Part shown: positions 55,679-62,450 of the stretch, one piece after another
Position numbering within the stretch: the first letter of the stretch is position 1
Layout: every line of letters starts with the position of its first letter
Source: Rhizobium lentis
Lineage (GTDB): Bacteria; Pseudomonadota; Alphaproteobacteria; Rhizobiales; Rhizobiaceae
Length of the DNA: 64,000 nucleotides
Assembly: GCF_017352135.1 (NCBI RefSeq)
Contig: NZ_CP071454.1
Coordinates: 1,459,501 to 1,523,500, forward strand
Direction of reading: 5' to 3'
Position numbers and translations under genes: made by a program
Notes under the pieces: model-generated
Database searches by the model: none
What the model saw: only the letters and a program-made list of their open reading frames with translations
What the model was told of the DNA's origin: nothing

Positions 55679-56154
55679 CGACGTGCCTCCGCAACGAGCT
55701 CCGCCGCCATCTGACCGTCTACCCGGCCATAAACCTCGCCGTCGAGCATCGCCGACGGGGCGCAGGCGCAGAGGCCGAGACAGTAGACCGGCTCCAGCGT
55801 TACGGCGCCGTCGGGGGTCGTCTGATGAAAATCGATCCCGAGCAACGTCTTGACGCGTTCAGCCAGCGCGTCGCCGCCCATCGACTGACAAGCCTCGGCG
55901 CGACACAGCTTCAGCACATGCCGGCCGGCGGGATGGTCGCGATAGTCGTGATAGAATGTCATCACCCCGTGCACTTCGGCGCGTGAGAGGTTCAGCTCCT
56001 CCGCGATCACAGGCACAGCTTCCTGCGGCACATAACCGAATTCTCGTTGAACCTCGTGCAGAATGGGAAGCAGCGGCCCCTCAAGGAAGCGAAGGTCCGC
56101 GACGATGGTACGCGTACGCGCTGCGATATCGCCTCCGGCGATATGAATGGTCAT
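55675..56154 (-). CDS. fdsG: NAD-dependent formate dehydrogenase gamma subunit
   Basis: FdsG is the NuoE-like [2Fe-2S] subunit, about 159 residues, with two Cys pairs in CRAEACQSMGG and CLGLCACAPSAM. The start at 56154 (MTIHIAGGDIAARTR) is used; the frame is open to 56244 but similarity begins at 56154. It is the first gene of the fds operon, with a LysR-type operator 120 bases upstream. Confidence 0.94.
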   Translation of the reverse strand: MTIHIAGGDIAARTRTIVADLRFLEGPLLPILHEVQREFGYVPQEAVPVIAEELNLSRAEVHGVMTFYHDYRDHPAGRHVLKLCRAEACQSMGGDALAERVKTLLGIDFHQTTPDGAVTLEPVYCLGLCACAPSAMLDGEVYGRVDGQMAAELVAEARR

Positions 56155-56274
56155 CAGGCAGCCCTCCCAGTGGCTTGCTCTTTCGGGATGGCCGACCTCC
56201 CCCAGCCGAGTGCCATCACCGAGACAGCATCTCAGGGAAGCCAATGACGATCAATAAAGCTGTCTTGTGGATTA

Positions 56275-56289
56275 ATAGGTTTTTCCTAT
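56275..56289. promoter_or_regulatory. LysR-type operator upstream of fdsG
   Basis: ATAGG-N5-CCTAT is a perfect inverted repeat containing the T-N11-A core recognised by LysR-type regulators. It lies about 120 bases upstream of fdsG and at the stop of the neighbouring LysR gene. The most likely user is that LysR protein. Confidence 0.6.
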
Positions 56290-57182
56290 CAGAGTTCCTC
56301 ATCCTGCACGAGCACTCTCGCTTCGTGCAACAAGGCCGATACGAGCGGGGTGAAGGGCTCGCGATAGGGTGCGACGAGGCCGACCAGATGGTGGGCCTCC
56401 GGCTCGACAATTGGAATCATCCGGATTTCAACCGGAAAACCAAAGGATTTGGCGACATTCCGCGGCATGATGCTCGCCCAGCGTCCGGTCCTGACATGTG
56501 AGAACAGCACGATCATCGAATTGGATTCGAGAGTCGGATGGACAGTGGCGCCTGCTTCCGTCAGGTGCCGATTGATGATGCGCCGGTTTTGCATATCGGC
56601 AGTCAATAGACAAAGCCGAAGATCGCCGACCTCCCGCCAGGTCACTTTGTCGCGATCGGACAGCGGGCTCCCTGCGGCCGTGATGAGGTTATAACGCTCG
56701 GCATAAAGGGGCACGGTCGTCACGCGGCCAAGCGGTTCGTTTTCGAGATAGGTGATGCCGGCGTCGATTTCGAGATTTTCGAGCATGCTGAGCACCTGCA
56801 GCGAGTTTCGCGAGACGATCGAGAAGGTCACTCCCGGATGTCGTTCCTGAAAGGGCGTGGTGATGCGCGAAAGCATGGCGAGCGCGGTCGGAATGGCGGC
56901 GAGGCGAATGTGGCCGGAAAGACCGCGACGCGCTGCGCGCATCTCCTCGCGCATGGTGCGGGCATCGCCGACGATGCGCCGCGCCCATTCAAGCACGCGC
57001 TGCCCCTCCGGCGTCAGCCCTTGAAATCGTGAGCCGCGCTGCACCAGCATTACACCAAGCTGATCTTCAAGCTGCCTGATGGCGGCCGAGAGCGTCGGTT
57101 GGGATATCCCGCATTCCTCCGCGGCTCGGCCGAAGTGCTTTTCGTTGGCAAGGGCGATGAAAAATTCCAGCTTGTCGATCAT
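56289..57182 (-). CDS. LysR-family regulator of the fds cluster
   Basis: This is a LysR-type transcription factor of 297 residues. The winged-helix N-terminus is MIDKLEFFIALANEKHFGRA and then CGISQPTLSAAIRQLEDQLG. A periplasmic-binding-protein-like effector domain follows (about 90-297). It sits directly upstream of fdsG on the same strand, in tandem, so it probably senses formate or a related metabolite and acts at the T-N11-A box at 56275. Effector identity is inferred. Confidence 0.9.
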   Translation of the reverse strand: MIDKLEFFIALANEKHFGRAAEECGISQPTLSAAIRQLEDQLGVMLVQRGSRFQGLTPEGQRVLEWARRIVGDARTMREEMRAARRGLSGHIRLAAIPTALAMLSRITTPFQERHPGVTFSIVSRNSLQVLSMLENLEIDAGITYLENEPLGRVTTVPLYAERYNLITAAGSPLSDRDKVTWREVGDLRLCLLTADMQNRRIINRHLTEAGATVHPTLESNSMIVLFSHVRTGRWASIMPRNVAKSFGFPVEIRMIPIVEPEAHHLVGLVAPYREPFTPLVSALLHEARVLVQDEEL

Positions 57183-57260
57183 CCGGTCTCCCGATCCGGC
57201 GTGGAACCATCCGGATCAGCCTATCTTCGACGCAGCAACCGTGCTCCGCAAGAGCGCGTA

Positions 57261-57602
57261 CTAATTGTTTTCAGCAGCCGGAAAAAGATCGAACAGTGAT
57301 TCTAGGAAGACAGCCACGCTGGCATTGCCGATACTGTAATAGACCAGCCTGCCCTGACGGCGCGTATTGACGAGGCCTTCGAGCCTCAAACGCGCGAGCT
57401 GCTGCGAGACCATCGCCTGCTGAATGCCGAGAATGTTTTCGATTTCTCCGACCGTCCGCTCCTCGGTGGCGAGTATGCAGAGGATCAGAAGCCGGGTCTG
57501 GTGTGCCAGCGCCTTCAGCAGATCGCTCGCCTCACGGGCGCTTCCAGCGAGTTTGTGCAGTTCCTGACCGGACATTCCCGGCACGGGTTTGGGCAATGGC
57601 AT
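57261..57602 (-). CDS. ArsR-family regulator, BigR/SqrR-like, single Cys
   Basis: This is a 113-residue winged-helix repressor of the ArsR family, with SREASDLLKALAHQTRLLI-type helices and DNA-reading region GIQQAMVSQQLARLRLEGLV. The sequence resembles BigR/SqrR persulfide sensors and keeps the first sensing Cys (Cys42 in LLILCILA). The second Cys normally near the C-terminus is absent: the tail reads LFDLFPAAENN. The ATG at 57602 is used. A likely operator lies 48 bases upstream at 57650-57665. Confidence 0.8.
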   Translation of the reverse strand: MPLPKPVPGMSGQELHKLAGSAREASDLLKALAHQTRLLILCILATEERTVGEIENILGIQQAMVSQQLARLRLEGLVNTRRQGRLVYYSIGNASVAVFLESLFDLFPAAENN

Positions 57603-57649
57603 TCGACATCTCGGAAGGGAAGCGAAAAGGCGGATCAGCACAATAGCAT

Positions 57650-57665
57650 ATTCGCACACGCGAAT
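57650..57665. promoter_or_regulatory. ArsR/SqrR-type operator
   Basis: ATTCGC-ACAC-GCGAAT is a perfect inverted repeat containing ATTC-N8-GAAT, which is the form reported for SqrR-type regulators. It is upstream of the ArsR gene at 57261-57602 and fits autoregulation. Confidence 0.6.
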
Positions 57666-57705
57666 TTGCCAAAAGTGATGAAATGTCAAAAAAGGTCTAA
57701 CTAAA

Positions 57706-58530
57706 TCAGCAGATAAGCTGGCCGCCGTTGATCTCGAGGACCTGGCCGGTAATGTACCCGGAGAGGGAGGGTGCCGCCAGGAACAGATAGGCCGGAGCGC
57801 AATCCTCCGCTGTGCCCAGCCGCTGCAAGGGAATGGACTTTCTCGTCTGCTCCAGCTTCTCGCGGGAGGAATAGCGCTCATGGAAATCCGTCTCGATCGT
57901 TCCGGGCGAGACGCAATTGACGCGGATGCCATCCGGCGCAAGTTCGCGGGCAAGCGCCTTGGAATAGGTTGAAACGAAGGCTTTCGAGGCAGAATAAATC
58001 GAAGAACCGGGACTGCCGCCGGTGAGCGCGGAAATTGAAACGGTGTTGACGATGGCAGCGCCTTGCGCGGCTTTCAATGCCGGCAGCAACGCACGCGTCA
58101 GCGCCACCACCGACGTCTGGTTCAAGCGGACGATCGTTTCATAATCTGCGTCAGTCAGTGTCGCAGCCGGAAAACGGCCGAGCATGGTGCCGGCGTTGTT
58201 GACCAGCACATGCACCTTGTCGAAAAAGGCGAGCGCATTTTCAGCAAATTGCGCAGCACCGCCGACGGCGGTGAAATCGGCGTGCAACAGCAGCGCCCGC
58301 CTTTCCGATTCAGCCGTCAGCAGAAAATCCGGCAGGTCCCGTTCGGGTTTGCGACCGGTATGGACGATCACTTTCGCGCCGCAGTCCAGAAACTGCCGCG
58401 CCACTTCGAGGCCGATGCCCCGCCCGGCGCCGGTCACGACGACATTGCGATTTTCGAATAGTCTCGGATGGAACACGAAGCCGTCCTCCTCGCGGACAAT
58501 GCCGCCTGTTGCGCCATTCGCCCTTAACAT
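57706..58530 (-). CDS. Short-chain dehydrogenase/reductase
   Basis: This 274-residue SDR has the classical NAD(P)-binding motif TGAGRGIG (about residues 33-40), the NNAG motif in VLVNNAGTMLG, and catalytic Ser and Tyr-x-x-x-Lys in the segment around SIYSASKAFV. The N-terminus has an unusual extension before the TGxxxGIG motif. Proline-rich loop and C-terminal GQVLEINGGQLIC are typical. The substrate is unknown. It is the upstream neighbour of the ArsR gene on the same strand, separated by the operator. Confidence 0.9.
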   Translation of the reverse strand: MLRANGATGGIVREEDGFVFHPRLFENRNVVVTGAGRGIGLEVARQFLDCGAKVIVHTGRKPERDLPDFLLTAESERRALLLHADFTAVGGAAQFAENALAFFDKVHVLVNNAGTMLGRFPAATLTDADYETIVRLNQTSVVALTRALLPALKAAQGAAIVNTVSISALTGGSPGSSIYSASKAFVSTYSKALARELAPDGIRVNCVSPGTIETDFHERYSSREKLEQTRKSIPLQRLGTAEDCAPAYLFLAAPSLSGYITGQVLEINGGQLIC

Positions 58531-58600
58531 ATGAGCGCGCCCGCCGAAAGAAAGGCAGGCATCATCTTTCCGCGAGAGGCTAGGGCTCTCCCCTGAAAGC

Positions 58601-59071
58601 TCATACTTCGTTTTCGGCCTCCAGCAGCCGCGCGCCCGGCCCTTCCTCGCCGAGTCGATCGAAGGGATTGCGCAAAGGGCAGCTTTCGATCGACAGGCAG
58701 CCGCAGCCGATGCAGCCGGTCAGGCGGTCTCGCAGCAGGCTGAGCTGCCTGATTCGCGCATCGAGTTCATTCTTCCAGCGCGCCGACAGCGTCTGCCAGT
58801 CGGCGACTGTCGGCGTGCGTCCCTGCGGCAGGGAGGCAAATGCCGTCTGGATTTCCGAAAGCGGAATGCCGACACGTTGCGCCACCTTGATGATGCCGAG
58901 CCGGCGAAGCACATCGCGTCCGTAGCGCCGCTGGTTGCCGCGCGTGCGGATACTCGAGATCAGCCCCTTGGCCTCATAGAAATGCAGCGCCGATACGGCA
59001 AGACCACTGCGTTGCGCCACTTCTCCGACCGTCAGAAGCCTTCCGAGCGGCGTTGCAGAAACCGTATTCAT
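58601..59071 (-). CDS. soxR: Redox-sensitive transcriptional activator SoxR
   Basis: SoxR is a MerR-family dimer that senses redox-cycling compounds or superoxide through a [2Fe-2S] cluster. The 156-residue protein has a MerR helix-turn-helix ([21 protein letters not shown]) and a C-terminal cluster motif [12 protein letters not shown] (Cys120, 123, 125, 131) matching the E. coli protein in spacing. The ATG at 59071 is used; another ATG at 59089 lies inside the SoxR box. It is divergent from the SoxR-driven promoter at 59077-59107. Confidence 0.95.
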   Translation of the reverse strand: MNTVSATPLGRLLTVGEVAQRSGLAVSALHFYEAKGLISSIRTRGNQRRYGRDVLRRLGIIKVAQRVGIPLSEIQTAFASLPQGRTPTVADWQTLSARWKNELDARIRQLSLLRDRLTGCIGCGCLSIESCPLRNPFDRLGEEGPGARLLEAENEV

Positions 59072-59076
59072 TCCTA

Positions 59077-59107
59077 TTGACCTCAACATTGGTTGAGGTT
59101 TTATAAC
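59077..59107 (+). promoter_or_regulatory. SoxR-regulated promoter with SoxR box
   Basis: TTGACC (59077-59082) and TATAAC (59102-59107) are separated by 19 bp, the MerR-family spacing. The 18-bp SoxR box CCTCAACATTGGTTGAGG fills 59081-59098, overlapping the last two bases of the -35 just as in E. coli soxS. It drives transcription to the right, away from soxR, and may also control soxR. Confidence 0.85.
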
Positions 59108-59113
59108 CCCTCC

Positions 59114-59317
59114 TCCCTCGGCCGTGAAGCCGCGGCGCAGGCAAGAGCGACGGTGAGACCGTCGATCGATACAGGTGAAATGACGACATCGACGCTTGCC
59201 GCCATACCGATCACCCCTGCCGAATAGCCGCCTGAGAGGTGAGCGCTCGGGTTCCGTTCCCGGCAGGTACGGAACCTCGGAAAACACCCGGACAGGACCT
59301 CCGTCCGGGTGTTTTTT
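59114..59317 (+). ncRNA. Putative SoxR-induced structured small RNA
   Basis: The promoter at 59077-59107 predicts a start near 59114. The following ~200 nt contain no convincing gene. They form a hairpin at 59148-59164 (CGACGGT-GAG-ACCGTCG), a hairpin at 59250-59276 (GGTTCCGT/ACGGAACC), and a strong terminator ending near 59317. The loop of the second hairpin (CGGCAGG, 59261-59267) is complementary to CCTGCCG at 59216-59222, allowing a pseudoknot. A mini-ORF, GTG at 59153 to TAG at 59227 (24 residues), is possible. I know of no matching RNA family. Confidence 0.5.
59283..59317 (+). terminator. Rho-independent terminator of the SoxR-induced transcript
   Basis: AACACCCGGAC (59283-59293) pairs with GTCCGGGTGTT (59303-59313) around a 9-nt loop, followed by a run of six T (59312-59317). 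It is a strong intrinsic terminator located before the TPP riboswitch. Confidence 0.92.
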
Positions 59318-59403
59318 ATCTGCGGTCCCATCCGGCCAGACGGACTGCTTTGCAATTTTGCGGTTGCGGCAGGAAGACCCGAATGATAGTTTTCGCTGCA
59401 ATA

Positions 59404-59497
59404 ACAGGGGAGCTCCGTGTCGCCGGGGCTGAGATGCGAGGTGCAAGTCTCCGGACCCTTCTAAGCTGATCTGGGTAATGCCAGCGGAGCGAGGTCC
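59404..59497 (+). promoter_or_regulatory. TPP (thiamine pyrophosphate) riboswitch
   Basis: The sequence carries the THI-element landmarks: GGCTGAGATG near 59427, GGACCCTT near 59453, and CTGATCTGGGTAATGCCAGCG around 59466-59486 with its conserved 3' helix. It controls the following transporter genes, shutting them down when TPP is plentiful. Confidence 0.9.
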
Positions 59498-59499
59498 AA

Positions 59500-59673
59500 A
59501 TGTTTTCCGGCGCGCAAGTGTCACTTTACCCCACGTCCGGCAGTTCCGCCTGCATCATTATCGCTACCGTCATGGCAATCGCCCTCAAGCGGGTGCGGCC
59601 GCGCATCGAGACCGATGCCGTCGACAAGTTGCCACGAACGGCCCGACGAAAGCCCGAAATCGAACGCCGATGA
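59500..59673 (+). pseudogene. Truncated YkoF-like thiamine/HMP-binding gene
   Basis: An ATG at 59500, three bases after the riboswitch, opens 57 codons. The first part, [20 protein letters not shown], keeps the [10 protein letters not shown] start of YkoF-family thiamine/HMP-binding proteins, and RIETD follows farther on. The rest is scrambled, and the frame ends at a TGA at 59671-59673, where a ~200-residue protein would be expected. The TGA overlaps the permease ATG (ATGA), so translation coupling may survive. It is best read as a decayed remnant. Confidence 0.6.
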
Positions 59674-60476
59674 CATCGCCACGACCATCGGATTCGCGTC
59701 TTGCGACGCTCCGCCTCGCCATCTATCGCGCGATGCCCGCCTTGCTCGCAGGCTTTGCCTTTCTCGCGGCATGGGAACTTTACGTCGATCTTTCCGGCAT
59801 AAAACCTTCCATCCTGCCGGCACCTTCGCGCATCCTTATCCAAGGCTGGCTGAACCGAGAGGCACTGATATCAAACACTTGGCCGACGCTCGGTGCCACG
59901 CTCGGCGGTTTCGCGCTGTCACTCGCCTTCGCCTTCGTCTCTTCCATCCTGATGGACTTCATGCCCTTCATGCGCCGCGCATTGCTGCCGATCTTCATCG
60001 CCAGCCAGACCTTGCCGCTGGTGGCGATCGCACCTCTTGTCGTTCTGTGGTTCGGTTTCGGCCTCTTGCCGAAAATATTGCTGGTGGCGCTCGTCACCTT
60101 CTTCCCGCTGCTCGTCGCTCTGCTTCAGGGCTATGAGGCGACCGACCGTGACATTGCCGAGCTCTTGAACTCGATGAAAGCGAGCCGCTGGCGCATTTTC
60201 CGCCTGGCGCGGCTTCCCTCCTCGCTGCCCTATTTCTTCGCCGGCCTCAGGATCTCGATCACCTATGCCGTCGTCGGCGCAATTTTCGCCGAATATGCCG
60301 GTGCCGCGCGCGGCCTCGGCATCTATATCCTCAACGCCAAGAACAATTTCCGTCCCGATCTGGTGCTTGCCGCCGTTATCGTCAGCGCTCTGTTGACGCT
60401 CTGCCTCTTCGCGCTGACGTTGCTGATCCAGCGTTTCGTCATGCCCTGGCAGCCATCCCAGGAACGACGCCGATGA
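59670..60476 (+). CDS. thiX: Thiamine-precursor ABC transporter permease
   Basis: This is an inner-membrane subunit, 268 residues with about six hydrophobic segments, of the SsuC/TauC-type family used for thiamine-precursor import. The EAA-type loop is ELLNSMKASRWRIFRLARLP. The ATG at 59670 (MTSPRPSDSRLATLR) overlaps the YkoF remnant. The ATPase gene starts 4 bases before its stop. The riboswitch and a THI5/NMT1 partner indicate import of pyrimidine (HMP) precursors. Confidence 0.88.
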   Translation: MTSPRPSDSRLATLRLAIYRAMPALLAGFAFLAAWELYVDLSGIKPSILPAPSRILIQGWLNREALISNTWPTLGATLGGFALSLAFAFVSSILMDFMPFMRRALLPIFIASQTLPLVAIAPLVVLWFGFGLLPKILLVALVTFFPLLVALLQGYEATDRDIAELLNSMKASRWRIFRLARLPSSLPYFFAGLRISITYAVVGAIFAEYAGAARGLGIYILNAKNNFRPDLVLAAVIVSALLTLCLFALTLLIQRFVMPWQPSQERRR

Positions 60477-61252
60477 CCGGTCAGATGCTTGAGCTGCGCA
60501 ACATCTCGAAGTCCTTCGACGGCATGAAGGTTTTGGGCGACATTTCGCTCGCTGTCGCAAACGGCGAGTTCGTCTCGATCGTCGGCCCATCCGGTTCCGG
60601 AAAATCGACCGTTCTGAGACTGCTGACGCAGGCGCTGCGGCCCGATTCCGGCAACATGTTTTTTAATGGTGCGGCATTGGAAGAGACGCCACATTCCTTT
60701 GCCTTCATGCCGCAACGCGATGCGCTGATGCCCTGGCGCCGGATCATCGACAATGCCGCCCTCGGGCTGGAAGTGAAGGGCATGAGCCGGCGGGCCGCCC
60801 GCGCCGCTGTTGCGCCGCTCTTCGATCGGTTCGGCCTCGCCGGCTTCGAACATCACTACCCCGCCTCCCTTTCCGGCGGCATGCGCCAGCGTGCTGCGCT
60901 GCTGCGCACCGTCATCCAGAAACAGGACATGCTTCTGCTCGACGAGCCCTTCGGCGCGCTCGATGCGCTGACCCGCACGCAGATCCAGGAGTGGCTGCAA
61001 GGCATGTGGACCGAACATCGCTGGACGGCGCTGCTGATCACCCACGATGTCCGTGAGGCCGTTTTTCTCTCCGATCGGATCTACGTGCTGTCTGCCCGTC
61101 CGGCGCGCGTCATCCGCGAATTCCGCGTTCCCCTGCCCCGCCCGAGAAGCATCGCCGACCTCGGCTCGCCGGCGGCCCAGGCGATAGAGACCGAAATCCT
61201 GCAAACCCTGCTTCATCCGCTAGAACAGGATGATTTTAGGCCGTCGGCCTAA
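60473..61252 (+). CDS. thiZ: Thiamine-precursor ABC transporter ATP-binding protein
   Basis: This is the ATPase subunit, 259 residues: Walker A GPSGSGKST, signature LSGGMRQRAALLRT, Walker B MLLLDEPFGALDAL and H-loop in LLITHDVREAVF. It overlaps the permease gene by 4 bases. The last seven residues or so (DDFRPSA) are encoded within a dispersed repeat at 61222-61269, so the natural C-terminus may have been altered by the repeat. Confidence 0.92.
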   Translation: MTGQMLELRNISKSFDGMKVLGDISLAVANGEFVSIVGPSGSGKSTVLRLLTQALRPDSGNMFFNGAALEETPHSFAFMPQRDALMPWRRIIDNAALGLEVKGMSRRAARAAVAPLFDRFGLAGFEHHYPASLSGGMRQRAALLRTVIQKQDMLLLDEPFGALDALTRTQIQEWLQGMWTEHRWTALLITHDVREAVFLSDRIYVLSARPARVIREFRVPLPRPRSIADLGSPAAQAIETEILQTLLHPLEQDDFRPSA

Positions 61253-61333
61253 AATCTGAATCCTGTTCTGATTTAAAGAGTTAGAGCCTGATGTCGTCCG
61301 AAAACCGCTCACAATTTTCGGCATCATCTCTAG
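61222..61333. repeat. Dispersed palindromic repeat between thiZ and thiY
   Basis: AGAACAGGAT (61222-61231) pairs with ATCCTGTTCT (61260-61269), and inside it ATTTTAGGCC pairs with GGCCTAAAAT around GTC, a long nested hairpin. A second palindrome follows (CGAAAA...TTTTCG, about 61299-61320) with the motif GATGTCGTCCGAAAACCGCT. This resembles the dispersed repeats common in Rhizobiaceae. Copy number cannot be judged here. Confidence 0.7.
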
Positions 61334-61351
61334 AGACCTGAGGAGGTCACC

Positions 61352-62362
61352 ATGCTGCTGCTCACCCGTCGACAGACGATTCTCGCCGCTATCGCAACAA
61401 GCCTCGCCGGCCGCGCCGCCTTTGCTCAATCGGCGCCGGCAAAGGTTCGCATCGCGCTCGACTGGACGCCCAACACGAACCATATCGGCATTTACGTCGC
61501 CAAGGAGAAGGGCTTTTATGCGGCCGCCGGCCTCGATGTCGAGATTCTACCCTTTACCGACACCAGCGCCGGCACGCTGGTGTCGAACGGAGTTGCCGAC
61601 TTCGGCATCAGCAGCGAGATCGAGGCCCTAACGCAGCGTGCCGGCGGCGGTGACGTGAAGATGGTCTACGGCGTCGTCCAGACGGAAACCGCACGCCTGA
61701 TCTTCAAGGGCGGGCGCGACGACATCAAGAGGCCTCGAGATCTCGACGGCAAGACCTATGGCGGCTTCGGTGGCACCTGGGAGAGCGCGTTGGTCTCGGC
61801 GATGATCCGCAATGACGGCGGCAAGGGCGACGTCAAGACCGTCACCCTCGGCACCTCCGCTTATGAGGCGCTGGACAATGGCTCGATTGACTTCACACTG
61901 GAAATCTACACCTGGGAAGGCATCGCCGCCGAGCTGGAAAACCGGAAGATCGGCCGCTTCCACTATTCCGACTATGGCATTCCGGACGAGCAGACGACGG
62001 TGATCGTTTCCAGCGACGCCTATCTCTCGGCAAACCGGGAAAATGCCCGCGCTTTTATCCAGGCGACGCGCCAGGGTTATGCCTATTCCGTCGACCATCC
62101 CGACGAAGCCTGCGAACTGCTGATATCGGGAAGCAACGGCGCGCTGATGAACACGCAACTGGTAAAAGCATCTCAGAAGGCGTTGATCGAAGGGCATTTC
62201 CTGAAATCCGAGGCTGGCGTGATCGGCACGCTTGACCCGGCAAAGGCCGATGCCATCGGCAGCTTTCTGTTCCAGAACGGCATTTTGGTCGATGCGAATG
62301 GCGCCGTGCTTAAGGAGAAGCCGGACTTTTCCACCTATTATACCAACGAACTCCTCGGCTGA
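61352..62362 (+). CDS. thiY: Thiamine-precursor ABC transporter binding protein (THI5/NMT1 family)
   Basis: This 336-residue periplasmic binding protein carries the THI5/NMT1 signature LDWTPNTNHIGIYVAKEKGFY. It is exported by a signal peptide (cleavage near AFA-QS) and is expected to bind formylaminopyrimidine or HMP. The ATG at 61352 follows GAGGAGG. It is separated from thiZ by the palindromic repeat but lies in the same direction and in the same riboswitch-controlled unit. Confidence 0.92.
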   Translation: MLLLTRRQTILAAIATSLAGRAAFAQSAPAKVRIALDWTPNTNHIGIYVAKEKGFYAAAGLDVEILPFTDTSAGTLVSNGVADFGISSEIEALTQRAGGGDVKMVYGVVQTETARLIFKGGRDDIKRPRDLDGKTYGGFGGTWESALVSAMIRNDGGKGDVKTVTLGTSAYEALDNGSIDFTLEIYTWEGIAAELENRKIGRFHYSDYGIPDEQTTVIVSSDAYLSANRENARAFIQATRQGYAYSVDHPDEACELLISGSNGALMNTQLVKASQKALIEGHFLKSEAGVIGTLDPAKADAIGSFLFQNGILVDANGAVLKEKPDFSTYYTNELLG

Positions 62363-62450
62363 ATTTGCCCCGGCCTTGCCCGCTGCGGCTTTCCGCGGCA
62401 AGGTTTTGAGTCGGAGCGGTTTCAGCCGGATGGGGCAAGGCGGGCAACAA

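Noticed and set aside
59101..59205. Small minus-strand frame of 34 codons (starts [12 protein letters not shown]) with an AGGGG ribosome-binding site
   Set aside because: It runs into the -10 region of the SoxR promoter on the opposite strand and ends next to soxR. It has no family match. I treat it as chance, though its start signal is decent.
59191..59320. Possible glycine-riboswitch-like CTCTCAGG segment on the minus strand
   Set aside because: Only one short motif fits. The rest of the aptamer (the GGAGAG arm and second lobe) is missing.
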